A stretch of 64,000 nt of DNA. Origin: Owenweeksia sp963758205. Lineage in GTDB: Bacteria; Bacteroidota; Bacteroidia; Flavobacteriales; Schleiferiaceae. This document shows positions 18,757 through 27,351 of this stretch, piece after piece (the first letter of the stretch is position 1; every line of letters begins with the position of its first letter). Under the pieces are notes generated by a model. That model did not search any database. It worked only from the letters and a program-made list of their open reading frames with translations, and was not told the origin of the DNA. The stretch lies in contig CAVWUM010000002.1 in NCBI GenBank assembly GCA_963758205.1, positions 62,001 through 126,000 on the forward strand. Reading direction: 5' to 3'. A program made the translations under genes and the position numbers.

Positions 18757-19134
18757 CTACTTTACAGCTATGCCCGAAATCTCCACATTTACATTTTTAG
18801 GAAGACGGCTAACCTCCACCGTTTCGCGGGCCGGTGGGTTTTCTTTAAAAAAGGAACCATACACACCATTAATGGCGCTGAAGTTATCCATATCACTTAC
18901 AAATATGGAACACTTTACCAGGTGGCTGTAATCCATTCCGGCTTCGGCAAGTATACTGCCCAGGTGCTTCATTACCCAGCGGGTTTCCTCCTCAATGTTA
19001 TCCAGCATCAGCTTACCGGTTTCGGGATTAAGAGCAATCTGGCCTGATATGTACAAGGTATCTCCGGCCAATACTGCCTGGTTATACGGACCAATCGGGG
19101 CCGGTGCTTTGTGTGAAGTGATTATTTTTTTCAT
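18757..19134 (-). CDS. ridA: RidA family enamine/imine deaminase
   Basis: A 125-residue protein of exactly the usual RidA length. Diagnostic segments are PAPIGPYNQAVLAGDTLYISGQ at the start and NPPARETVEVSRLPKNVNVEI near the end, where the arginine in PPARETV contacts the substrate carboxylate. RidA hydrolyses reactive enamines released by PLP enzymes such as threonine dehydratase. It is transcribed away from the amidotransferase gene. The intervening region contains the heptanucleotide repeat. Confidence 0.93.
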   Translation of the reverse strand: MKKIITSHKAPAPIGPYNQAVLAGDTLYISGQIALNPETGKLMLDNIEEETRWVMKHLGSILAEAGMDYSHLVKCSIFVSDMDNFSAINGVYGSFFKENPPARETVEVSRLPKNVNVEISGIAVK

Positions 19135-19150
19135 AAAAGTTATTTGAAGA

Positions 19151-19203
19151 TTTGTGGTTTGTGGTTTGTGGTTTGTGGTTTGTGGTTTGTGGTTTGTGGT
19201 TTG
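19151..19203. repeat. Tandem heptanucleotide repeat (TTTGTGG, seven copies)
   Basis: Seven perfect copies of TTTGTGG run from 19151 to 19199 and end in TTTG. The tract lies in the divergent interval between ridA (starts 19134, minus) and the amidotransferase gene (starts 19264, plus). Each unit contains TTTG, the core of the Bacteroidota -33 element. Perfect short repeats of this kind change copy number easily, so the tract could vary promoter spacing. It is not in a coding frame. Confidence 0.9.
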
Positions 19204-19263
19204 AAACTTGGATTTTGAACTTTGAGATTTCTTTGATTCTCTTTGCAGCGAAGATATTCAAGC

Positions 19264-19830
19264 TTGAGAATACTGATAATAGATAATTATGACTCCTTTA
19301 CCTACAATCTGCAGCACTACGTGCAGCAGTTTGCGGATGATGTTACCGTAGTACGGAATGACGCCATAACCCTGGGGGAAGCCGATGCCTATACGCATTA
19401 TATCATCTCCCCGGGACCAGGACTGCCGGCTGCTGCTGGTATAACCATGCGTCTTATCGAAAAATATCATCGAACCAAGCCTATACTCGGAGTTTGCCTT
19501 GGCTGCCAGGCCATAGCTGAGTTTTTAGGCGGAAAGCTCTACAACCAGCAATTAGTGGCTCATGGTATCAAAAGAACGGTTATCAGAACCGAAGCACCAT
19601 CATTGCTTCTCAACATTATGCCTGAGCGATTTGAGGTAGGCCTTTACCACTCATGGGCTATTGAGAAAGATTCCCTACCAAACAATATAAGAGTAACTAC
19701 TACCGGAACAAACGGAGTGGTAATGGCCATCGAACATCAAGAATACCCTCTAAGCGGTGTACAGTTTCATCCCGAAAGTATTATGACTGATAATGGGATT
19801 AGAATTATTGAGAATTGGTTGGCAACCTGA
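19264..19830 (+). CDS. Anthranilate/aminodeoxychorismate synthase glutamine amidotransferase subunit
   Basis: A 188-residue class I glutamine amidotransferase. LGVCLGCQAIAEFLGG holds the nucleophilic cysteine, and VQFHPESIMT holds the catalytic histidine and glutamate. RILIIDNYDSFTYNL is the classic N-terminus of PabA/TrpG. The best start is the TTG at 19264, which gives MRILIIDNYDSFTYNL; an in-frame TTG lies at 19243. Partner synthase genes (trpE or pabB) are absent from the window, so the choice between tryptophan and folate synthesis cannot be made. No other gene follows on this strand, so it is monocistronic. Confidence 0.9.
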   Translation: MRILIIDNYDSFTYNLQHYVQQFADDVTVVRNDAITLGEADAYTHYIISPGPGLPAAAGITMRLIEKYHRTKPILGVCLGCQAIAEFLGGKLYNQQLVAHGIKRTVIRTEAPSLLLNIMPERFEVGLYHSWAIEKDSLPNNIRVTTTGTNGVVMAIEHQEYPLSGVQFHPESIMTDNGIRIIENWLAT

Positions 19831-19840
19831 TACGATCTTA

Positions 19841-22594
19841 TTACCGCTCAAAATCCCCGATACCTCTTTGCCTTTGTAGTTTAAGATCGCTAAGCGTAGA
19901 AGCCTTTACGCGTATGGTAAGCGTGTAAGATTGCTGAAAACCCATAGGAATCCATGAGCAGCGCAATTCCCAGCAATGCAGGTTCCGGTAAAAATCGAAC
20001 GATGTATAGGTAAAATCCTTAGCCACCAGATCATAACCTGTGCTAAAGCCTACCCTCCAGTTTTCGGTAACTTCAAAATCTCCGGATATATCAGCAGCCT
20101 GGGTTACTGTAGTGTTTAAACCTGAGTTTGTTTTACTGAGGTTGTAGTTTACATTTAATGTCCAGGGTACGTTAAAGTCAACATAGCCCATTCTCCTGTA
20201 GTAATCAATATCGCCTTCGGTAATACCCAAATCATTGTTAGGCAGGGCATCAATCTTTCCCGGTTCCTTATCCACAGGCCCCTGTTCGCCCTCATCTTTG
20301 CCTTTTCGGTTGAGATTAAAACGCTCCGGGCTAAGATTAAGCCCAAGTGTAAAGCGCTGGCTGGTTACCCGGGCCAGCTTATCATTCACATCATAGGCAT
20401 ATCTGTTTACGCGGCCTATTACACTACCTGTTGAGTCAAGGTTTTCATCAAAACCATACAAATCAAGGCTTGCGGAATATTGAAAGCTTATCATTCCATT
20501 AAAAATGGAAGAACGGGCAGTCATGCTAATGGGCGCCCATTTGTACTCTTCGGCCGCCATATTGTAGGATGTATTAAGGCTGAGCCCTTCCAGTAGCCTT
20601 ATTTTCTTGAGCCCGGTACTATCCTGCTTGTTTCTTACTTTGGCCTCCAGGGTGTTTTGTAGCGAAAAGTTAAGCGCCCCCTGCTCCCCTTCTCCCGGTG
20701 AACCATAAAGACTATTGCTGTATCTGCTGAACCTGTCTGTGGTTCCATCCGCTCTTGTTTGTAGCTCCTGGTAGTATCCCCAAAAATCAGTACTAAAATC
20801 AGGGCGGTATGAAAAACCAACTACCGGTGTAGCCACATGCCTAATAGCTTTTATAAAACCTTTATACCTCCAGGTACCATATAGTTTGGTAGACAGGTTT
20901 GCGCTGGCACTGAAATCACGGGCCGAGTAAAATCCCTGGGTAGTATCCCTTACCTGCACGCGGTAGGTAGGTACTCCATTTATTGTATCGGTAATAACAC
21001 TTTCACGCTCCAACCTATTGAAGTACCAACGCTCGTTATAGCTAAAACCCGGGCTTAATACAAAATACTTAAACACTTTGTAGTTTGCACTGATGGGGAT
21101 ACGGTGCTGTATACCGCTGCGCGAACTATCCGTAAAAACGGTTTCAGTAAAAAATGGCTTGTTCAGCTTGGTTTGAATTTCATTTTTACCGGTAAGGTTG
21201 TAGCTGTAGCCGATCTCTTCAAACCACTTTTTGGGCCCTACCCGTACCTTGCGCTTAAACGGAAACTGCCTGTTTACACTAAAGTTAACATCAGGTAAGG
21301 TTACCGTCATATCATTGGTTTGGTTGTTTTGACTATGATTAAGACTGGCCGTAAGGTTATAGGGCTTCCCGGTCCATGTTTTATTTATGCTTACGCTGGA
21401 GTTAAGCCTGTTTTGCAGAACATCTGCAGCATTGGTACTGGTAACGCGGTAATAGTTTGATGATGCGATATTAACACTGGCATTAAACCTGAAATCAGGC
21501 CGGGCCTTGGCATCCTGGTTATGATTCCAGGTTATAGCAAAATCGGAGCGATTGTCAAAAAACTCCCGTGCGAAATCAGCAAACTCCTCCCTTCCAAACC
21601 TTATTCTGTTGTAGCTGGCCGAAAGATTTCCATTAAACTTGTACCTTTTAGAGTAACTGCTTGCCCCTTTAAGCCCGTAACCTCCCTGGGTGTAAATATC
21701 TCCCGTAAGGGTAACATCAAAATATTCGCTGGCTGCCCAGTAATAACCACCATTGGTTAAAAAATAACCCCGGTACTCGTTTTTACCATACGTAGGGATA
21801 ATGATACCCGATTTACGGGTTTGTGTTGTAGGAAAAAAACCAAAGGGCACCATAAGTGGTGTGGGAATATCCAGAATCTCCAGGTAAGCAAATTTGGTTA
21901 CAATCTTGTCTCCGGTAATAACCTTGGCTTTTGGGGTATTTATCTTAAAGTGAGGATCCTCATGACTACATGTGGTGTAGGATGCATTTTTAACGTACAG
22001 CACATTATCAGATACCTTTTTTACTCTGTCGCCATGTAAAAAGCCCTCACCCTCCTGGGTAATCACTTTTTTTATCTGCGCTTTTTTACTCTTAAAATTA
22101 TAGCGCATGGTATCTGCCCGGTAGGATTTACCACTTTCGGTAAAAATTGGTTTTTGAATTATAAGACCGGCCGTATCCTTTATTCCGGTGGCCATAACCT
22201 CACTTGAGTTAAAATTTATCTTTATAAACCCGGCCTTAATAGTGAGGTCTTTATACTTCACCACGGCATCCCTGTAAAGGTAGGCCTCGCCCAAATCCAT
22301 GCTACCTACTATACTATCAGTAGCCGTATATTCCACCATGCTGGGCAGTAAATCACCTTCACCCGGCACTGGCGTGGCGTATATACTGTCGGTACTTAAT
22401 CTTATTTTTTCACCGGTAAGGGGGTCTATTTTAAAACCGGCTGTATCAGCAACTGTAGCCGCGGTATCCGCTATTGCGGGAATGCTATCTAAACGGGGTA
22501 AAGTATCACCAGGCTCTACCTGAGCGGTGGCGGGTACAATTAAACCAACAAAGGCCGTTAATAAAATGATAATTTTTAGCACCCTTTTGCCCAA
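19841..22594 (-). CDS. lptD: LPS assembly outer membrane protein LptD
   Basis: A 917-residue outer membrane protein starting with TTG at 22594 and a signal peptide ending near PATAQ. Residues 80-230 form the beta-jellyroll OstA/LptA-like domain (AYLYRDAVVKYKDLTIKAG). The rest is a large beta-barrel rich in alternating aromatic residues. Two cysteines (NASYTTCSHEDPHF) near the domain junction recall the disulfide pairs of LptD. The Bacteroidota form is longer at the N-terminus than that of Proteobacteria. It inserts lipopolysaccharide into the outer leaflet with an LptE partner. It is divergent from the amidase gene and part of an envelope gene block. Confidence 0.88.
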   Translation of the reverse strand: MGKRVLKIIILLTAFVGLIVPATAQVEPGDTLPRLDSIPAIADTAATVADTAGFKIDPLTGEKIRLSTDSIYATPVPGEGDLLPSMVEYTATDSIVGSMDLGEAYLYRDAVVKYKDLTIKAGFIKINFNSSEVMATGIKDTAGLIIQKPIFTESGKSYRADTMRYNFKSKKAQIKKVITQEGEGFLHGDRVKKVSDNVLYVKNASYTTCSHEDPHFKINTPKAKVITGDKIVTKFAYLEILDIPTPLMVPFGFFPTTQTRKSGIIIPTYGKNEYRGYFLTNGGYYWAASEYFDVTLTGDIYTQGGYGLKGASSYSKRYKFNGNLSASYNRIRFGREEFADFAREFFDNRSDFAITWNHNQDAKARPDFRFNASVNIASSNYYRVTSTNAADVLQNRLNSSVSINKTWTGKPYNLTASLNHSQNNQTNDMTVTLPDVNFSVNRQFPFKRKVRVGPKKWFEEIGYSYNLTGKNEIQTKLNKPFFTETVFTDSSRSGIQHRIPISANYKVFKYFVLSPGFSYNERWYFNRLERESVITDTINGVPTYRVQVRDTTQGFYSARDFSASANLSTKLYGTWRYKGFIKAIRHVATPVVGFSYRPDFSTDFWGYYQELQTRADGTTDRFSRYSNSLYGSPGEGEQGALNFSLQNTLEAKVRNKQDSTGLKKIRLLEGLSLNTSYNMAAEEYKWAPISMTARSSIFNGMISFQYSASLDLYGFDENLDSTGSVIGRVNRYAYDVNDKLARVTSQRFTLGLNLSPERFNLNRKGKDEGEQGPVDKEPGKIDALPNNDLGITEGDIDYYRRMGYVDFNVPWTLNVNYNLSKTNSGLNTTVTQAADISGDFEVTENWRVGFSTGYDLVAKDFTYTSFDFYRNLHCWELRCSWIPMGFQQSYTLTIRVKASTLSDLKLQRQRGIGDFER

Positions 22595-22611
22595 GATGAC
22601 CTATAACTTTG
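22585..22611 (+). promoter_or_regulatory. Candidate promoter of the amidase/MCE genes
   Basis: TAACTTTG at 22604-22611 matches TAnnTTTG. TTTTG at 22585-22589 could serve as the -33 element, although the 14-base gap is shorter than usual. Transcription would begin near 22618, 50 bases before the TTG start at 22669. It overlaps the start of lptD on the other strand. Confidence 0.4.
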
Positions 22612-22668
22612 CGTGAGAATTTTGCGACTTATTTTTAGAGCCGCCAAAGCTAATCAAAAAACAGACCA

Positions 22669-23859
22669 TTGAAGAAGAGCCTTGTATTCATAATACTTTT
22701 CGGACTACTACACTTTAGTCTACAGGCAGTTGCAGGAGTGCCCTCATCTGATGGGGTAAAGGTAGTTGTAATTGATGCCGGACATGGTGGACATGACCCC
22801 GGAAACCTGGGTACCCGCAGGTATAAAACCACCGAAAAAGATATTGCCCTTGCCGTGGCCCTAAAAGTAGGCGGATATATTGAAGAAAATTTTGATGATG
22901 TAAAGGTTTTATATACCCGCAAAACAGATGTTTTTGTGGACCTGCAGGAGCGGGCTCAAATTGCAAACCGGGCCGGTGCCGACCTTTTTATCTCCATTCA
23001 TTGCGATGCCTTTACCAACAGTTCCGTTTCAGGGGCTACTTCAATAGTAATGGGGAGAAATCACGATGATGACAACTTACGGGTAGCCATGCGGGAGAAC
23101 TCGGTAATTTATCTTGAGGAAAACTTTGAGGAAAAATATGAGGGCTTTGACCCTAATGACCCGGCCAGCTACATCATATTTACGTTGTACCAAAACACCT
23201 TTATGAATCAAAGCGTAAGCTTTGCCCAAAAAGTGCAAAACCAGTTCAGAGACCGGGTACAACGGAAAGATCGCGGTGTAAAGCAGCAGCCACTTATGGT
23301 AACAAAAATGGCCACCATGCCCTCTGCTCTTATTGAGTTAGGATTTCTTACCAACCCGGCCGAAGAAGATTACCTTAATTCGGAAAAAGGACAGGTTTTT
23401 ATGGCCAGTGCCATTTACAGGGCTTTTAAGGAATATAAAGAGGAACGGGAATCATTTAATCTCGCTACCAAACCCCAAACTCAAACACCAGTAGAAAAGC
23501 CGGCCGAAAAACCCATAAATAACACTACTGCCGAGCCAGAAAAAACCAAGCCTGCCGATGTGCAGCAACCCGCAGGCACGCCTGCCAATGCCGCCATTGA
23601 TGTGTATTACACAGTACAGATTATTACCAGCGGCCTTAAAAAGGAGCTTAAGCCCGAAAACTTTATGGGGGTGGAAGGTGTAAGTTACTATGAGGATAAA
23701 GGCCTGTATAAATATGTAGTTGGCCAGAGTTCAACATTAGAAGGTGCCGAAGCCTTGCGGCAAAAAATGAAAAATGCTGGATTTAAGGACGCCTTTGTAG
23801 TAGCTTTGGCCAATGGAAAAAGGGTTTCTCTTGACGAAGCCCAAAAGCTCCTTGAATAA
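22669..23859 (+). CDS. N-acetylmuramoyl-L-alanine amidase (Amidase_3) with C-terminal SPOR-like region
   Basis: A 396-residue secreted zinc amidase. IDAGHGGHDPG gives zinc ligand H39, E56 (TTEKDIA) is the second ligand, SIHCDA gives H111, and ALIELGFLTN carries the catalytic E223. After a Pro/Glu/Lys-rich linker (about residues 265-310) the last 80 residues look like a SPOR peptidoglycan-binding domain (YYTVQIITSG). It cleaves the amide bond between MurNAc and the stem peptide during cell separation. The start is TTG at 22669, giving a clean signal peptide. It is followed after 36 bases by the MCE gene. Confidence 0.92.
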   Translation: MKKSLVFIILFGLLHFSLQAVAGVPSSDGVKVVVIDAGHGGHDPGNLGTRRYKTTEKDIALAVALKVGGYIEENFDDVKVLYTRKTDVFVDLQERAQIANRAGADLFISIHCDAFTNSSVSGATSIVMGRNHDDDNLRVAMRENSVIYLEENFEEKYEGFDPNDPASYIIFTLYQNTFMNQSVSFAQKVQNQFRDRVQRKDRGVKQQPLMVTKMATMPSALIELGFLTNPAEEDYLNSEKGQVFMASAIYRAFKEYKEERESFNLATKPQTQTPVEKPAEKPINNTTAEPEKTKPADVQQPAGTPANAAIDVYYTVQIITSGLKKELKPENFMGVEGVSYYEDKGLYKYVVGQSSTLEGAEALRQKMKNAGFKDAFVVALANGKRVSLDEAQKLLE

Positions 23860-23895
23860 TTTTTTCATCTTTGTTAATCATTAAAATATTACTTC

Positions 23896-24927
23896 TTGAA
23901 GATAAGTAGAGAATTTAAAGTTGGCCTTGTCGCCATCGTTTCTATGGTGCTCCTTTATTGGGGCTTTAATTTTTTAAAAGGTCAGGATGTCTTTGAAAAC
24001 AAAAAAGTGGTTTACGCCATATACGAGCGCGTTGAAGGGCTGACGGCCGCAAAACCTGTGTATGTTAATGGTTTTAAGGTAGGTATGGTAGATGATATCT
24101 ACTTCCACCCTGATCAATCGGGAAAGCTGATCGTTGCCTTCAATATCACCTCAGATTTTCACGTACCAAAAGACTCTAAGGCTATTATACAAAGCGCAGA
24201 CCTGTTGGGAGATAAGGCTGTAGGACTGATCTTAGGAGAAAGTAAGGAAGACCTGCAATCAGGTGATACGCTTTTTGCTGATGTAGAGTTGAGCCTTACT
24301 GAAGAGGTAAACAAACAGGTGGCACCTTTAAAGGCCAAAATCGAAAAACTTTTTGGATCGGTAGATACCGTGCTGGTTTTGCTATCAGGCTTTTTGGATG
24401 AAGATGCCCAAAACAATTTTGGTAAGACTTTTAAGTCTGTTAAAAACAGTTTTACCAGTCTTGAAAATACGTTGAATACTCTTGATAACACTATATCATC
24501 ATCCCAGGGAGATATAGTTTCAACATTTGATAACCTGGCCAAAATAACCGGCAACCTGGAGCAGAACAGTGATAAACTGAATACCATTTTCACCAACTTC
24601 AGCTCTATCAGTGATTCGCTTTCAAAAGTTAAATTCAAAGAAACCTTTGCCAGCCTTAATGATGCGCTGGTATCTGCCAATAAGGTTTTGGAGAAGGTGA
24701 ATAGCGGTGATGGAACCGCCTCCAAACTCATCAATGATCCTGAGCTTTATGATAATCTGAAAAAGGCTTCTGATGAACTCGATTTGCTGTTGCTTGATAT
24801 AAAGTATAACCCCGGGCGCTACATCGATTTATCACTATTTGGCAAACGCAAGGATTATAATGAAGATGAGCTGCTACAGAAAGATAAGGCAGCCAGGGAA
24901 AAAAGAGAGGCCAAGGAAGGAAAATAA
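23896..24927 (+). CDS. MCE/MlaD family lipid-transport substrate-binding protein
   Basis: A 343-residue protein with one N-terminal membrane anchor (FKVGLVAIVSMVLLYWGFNF) and a single MCE domain at about residues 35-115. The domain begins VYAIYERVEGLTAAKPVYV and contains KAIIQSADLLGDKAVGL. The long C-terminal part is helical, rich in D, N and S, and could form the periplasmic coiled needle seen in MCE proteins. Such proteins shuttle phospholipids between the membranes with an MlaE/MlaF-type ABC transporter, which is not encoded nearby. The start is TTG at 23896. The amidase and lptD neighbours point to envelope maintenance. Confidence 0.88.
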   Translation: MKISREFKVGLVAIVSMVLLYWGFNFLKGQDVFENKKVVYAIYERVEGLTAAKPVYVNGFKVGMVDDIYFHPDQSGKLIVAFNITSDFHVPKDSKAIIQSADLLGDKAVGLILGESKEDLQSGDTLFADVELSLTEEVNKQVAPLKAKIEKLFGSVDTVLVLLSGFLDEDAQNNFGKTFKSVKNSFTSLENTLNTLDNTISSSQGDIVSTFDNLAKITGNLEQNSDKLNTIFTNFSSISDSLSKVKFKETFASLNDALVSANKVLEKVNSGDGTASKLINDPELYDNLKKASDELDLLLLDIKYNPGRYIDLSLFGKRKDYNEDELLQKDKAAREKREAKEGK

Positions 24928-24942
24928 ACCAACACCAACGCT

Positions 24943-26256
24943 ATGCATTTCGGTATCCAGAACATCATTTTTATAATCGTATTGGGCATTGCTGCCTTCA
25001 TATTTGCCAAAAGCTGGAACAAAATATGGCGCAATATCCGCCTGGGTAAAGATCAGGACCGCACTGACCGAAAAGGCGAGCGCTGGGCATTAATGGGCCG
25101 CGTGGCTTTTGGGCAAACCAAAATGGTACGCAGGCGCTACGTAGCCGGATTTTTCCATGTAGTGATTTATGCCGGTTTTCTATTAATAAACATTGAGGTT
25201 GCCGAAATTTTAATTGACGGGATATTTGGTACTCATCGTTTGTTTGCCGAGCCATTAGGTGGTTTGTATAATGCTGCCATTAACTTCTTTGAAATACTGG
25301 CCGTATTAGTAATTATTGCCTGTATTGTTTTTCTGTGGAGGCGAAATGTAAACGTTGTGCCCCGCTTTAAAGACCTTACCGGCTGGGCTAAAAAAGACGG
25401 TAACAACATCCTTATTATAGAATTGGTATTAATGATGGCTTTGCTTACCATTGGTGCTGCCGAAGCCAATATGGATAATGCCAAGGCGGGTCCATGGGTT
25501 ATCAGTGGGCTTATCGCCCCGGTATTTGAAGGCGTATCTCAGCAGAACCTGGTAATAATTGAGCGTGTGGCCTGGTGGCTTCACATACTTGGGATATTGG
25601 CCTTTTTAAATTACCTCCCCTACTCCAAGCACTTTCACATCATTCTTGCTTTCCCAAATGTGTGGTACAGCAAACTTGAGCCTAAAGGTGAATTCACCAA
25701 TATGCCCAGCGTAAAAAAGGAAGTGGAAATGATGATGGATCCTAATGCTGACCCCTATGCGGCACCTGCCGAAGGCGAAGCTGCAGCACCGGAGCGCTTT
25801 GGCGCCAAGGATGTGATGGATTTAAAATGGACTAACCTTATGAATGCTTATGCCTGCACGGAGTGCGGAAGGTGTACGGCTTCATGTCCGGCAAACATTA
25901 CCGGTAAAAAACTGAGTCCCCGGAAGATAATGATGGATACCCGCGACCGACTGGAGGAGGTGGGTAAAAATATAGATGCCAATGGAGGAGAGTTTAAAGA
26001 TGATGGCAAAAGCCTGTATGGTGATTATATAACTTCTGAAGAGCTTTGGGCATGTACCACCTGTAATGCCTGCACGGAAGCCTGTCCTGTAAATATCGAT
26101 CCGCTAGCCATTATTGTAGATATGCGCAGGTACCTGGTTATGGAAGAATCATCCGCCAGCCAGGCCATAAACGGTATGATGACTAACGTGGAGAACAATG
26201 GCGCCCCATGGGCCTACCCACAGGCTGATCGTGGCAACTGGATGAATGAGGTGTAA
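24943..26256 (+). CDS. Membrane-bound iron-sulfur (heterodisulfide reductase-like) protein
   Basis: A 437-residue protein. About five transmembrane helices in the first 245 residues resemble a NarI-like cytochrome b segment, with possible heme histidines in HVVIYAG and WWLHILG. The soluble domain then carries two 4Fe-4S motifs, CTECGRCTASCP and CTTCNACTEACP. This combination is typical of HdrD/DsrK-like electron-transfer subunits. It probably passes electrons between the quinone pool and the CCG-domain protein encoded at 27352. The two genes are commonly adjacent in Bacteroidota but here are split by a HAD protein and a lipoprotein gene. Confidence 0.85.
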   Translation: MHFGIQNIIFIIVLGIAAFIFAKSWNKIWRNIRLGKDQDRTDRKGERWALMGRVAFGQTKMVRRRYVAGFFHVVIYAGFLLINIEVAEILIDGIFGTHRLFAEPLGGLYNAAINFFEILAVLVIIACIVFLWRRNVNVVPRFKDLTGWAKKDGNNILIIELVLMMALLTIGAAEANMDNAKAGPWVISGLIAPVFEGVSQQNLVIIERVAWWLHILGILAFLNYLPYSKHFHIILAFPNVWYSKLEPKGEFTNMPSVKKEVEMMMDPNADPYAAPAEGEAAAPERFGAKDVMDLKWTNLMNAYACTECGRCTASCPANITGKKLSPRKIMMDTRDRLEEVGKNIDANGGEFKDDGKSLYGDYITSEELWACTTCNACTEACPVNIDPLAIIVDMRRYLVMEESSASQAINGMMTNVENNGAPWAYPQADRGNWMNEV

Positions 26257-26303
26257 AGTCAATTGAAAAGGACTGAGGTTTATCCCAATAACCGAAGAAG
26301 AAG

Positions 26304-26738
26304 ATGAAGAAAGAAGAGATTGAACAGAACCTTAAGGAAGCCTCACTAAATGGACGGCATGTAAGTCCGGTGTTACCTGAAGACATAAAAAATTACCTGA
26401 TTGATATTGACGGTACCATTTGCGATGACATCCCAAATGAAGAGCCGGAACGAATGGCCACTGCAGAGGTGTACCCTGATGCTTTGGCCACATTAAACAA
26501 GTGGTATGATGAGGGGCATATTATTACCTTTTTTACATCCCGTACCGAGGCCCACCGGGAGGTAACTACCAAGTGGCTTAACAAACATGGTTTTAAATAC
26601 CACGGCATGCTTATGGGTAAGCCCCGCGGAGGCAATTATCACTGGATTGATAACCACCTGGTGAGAGCTACGCGTTACAAAGGCAAGTTTACTGATTTGG
26701 TAGATAAAGAAGTAACCATAAAGGTTTTTGAAAAATAA
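26304..26738 (+). CDS. HAD-superfamily hydrolase-like protein
   Basis: A 144-residue protein. LIDIDGTICDD at residues 32-42 is HAD motif I, with both aspartates (D34, D36) present. ITFFTSRTEAHRE fits motif II (T/S), and a lysine at MGKPRGGNYHWID supplies motif III and an acidic pair. It is shorter than most HAD enzymes and lacks a large cap. Similar proteins in Bacteroidota are sometimes named phosphoheptose isomerase, which is not supported here. It starts 47 bases after the iron-sulfur gene and one base before the lipoprotein gene start. Confidence 0.75.
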   Translation: MKKEEIEQNLKEASLNGRHVSPVLPEDIKNYLIDIDGTICDDIPNEEPERMATAEVYPDALATLNKWYDEGHIITFFTSRTEAHREVTTKWLNKHGFKYHGMLMGKPRGGNYHWIDNHLVRATRYKGKFTDLVDKEVTIKVFEK

Positions 26739-26739
26739 G

Positions 26740-27351
26740 ATGCGCAAAATATTCCTGCTCATATTACCATTCTTTGTACTTCCTGCCTGTGAGAAGGAAA
26801 ACTATATCCGCCTTAGCTCAAATGAAGAAACGGAAAGTTATTTGCCGAACTATACCAATCCCAAAAACTTCAGGAGTAATGAGGGTGATACCATTTCACT
26901 AAGAAGGATTACCACTGCCAATTATTTTGAAAAATCATCCGCCACAGGATCAGATTATGGCAACCTTGGCGACCTTGACTTTATAGAAGTTGAACGCACC
27001 TCACTTGTGCTTGGCAGCGATACACCCTACTACAGAATTAATATTGACCTGGTTACAAGCTACAACGCCTCACAGATAACCAACTCCGAAGACCGCCTCA
27101 CCTTTACCCTTAACGAAAAAAATAAACCCGCCAGTGCTAAGTTGCAGTTTTCATATACTGATACCATAACCTGCATGAGCGCTGAATGTGATTATCAGGA
27201 TACACTTAAGCTGCAACAAAAAGTATTTTATAAAGTATATTACAATCCCCGAAGCAGCATTGCCATTCCGGCTTTGTATATCAATAAAGCCAGGGGACTT
27301 GTAGGTTTTAAAACCTCAGAAAACAAAATTTACGAACTGATCTCAAACTAA
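26740..27351 (+). CDS. Hypothetical lipoprotein
   Basis: A 203-residue protein with a short signal peptide ending FVLPACEKEN, whose cysteine (about residue 17) would be lipidated. The ATG at 26740 is the right start because it gives this signal sequence directly; an in-frame TTG 12 bases upstream overlaps the HAD gene. The mature part is rich in polar residues and predicted beta strands, and contains a pair of cysteines (CMSAECDYQD) that could form a disulfide. No family is recognised. It sits between the two iron-sulfur genes with one-base gaps on both sides. Confidence 0.7.
   Translation: MRKIFLLILPFFVLPACEKENYIRLSSNEETESYLPNYTNPKNFRSNEGDTISLRRITTANYFEKSSATGSDYGNLGDLDFIEVERTSLVLGSDTPYYRINIDLVTSYNASQITNSEDRLTFTLNEKNKPASAKLQFSYTDTITCMSAECDYQDTLKLQQKVFYKVYYNPRSSIAIPALYINKARGLVGFKTSENKIYELISN

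Noticed and set aside
19151..19203. CRISPR-like repeat
   Set aside because: Seven-base units without spacers; it is a simple tandem repeat.
26304..26738. Phosphoheptose isomerase
   Set aside because: The sequence shows HAD motifs and no SIS domain.
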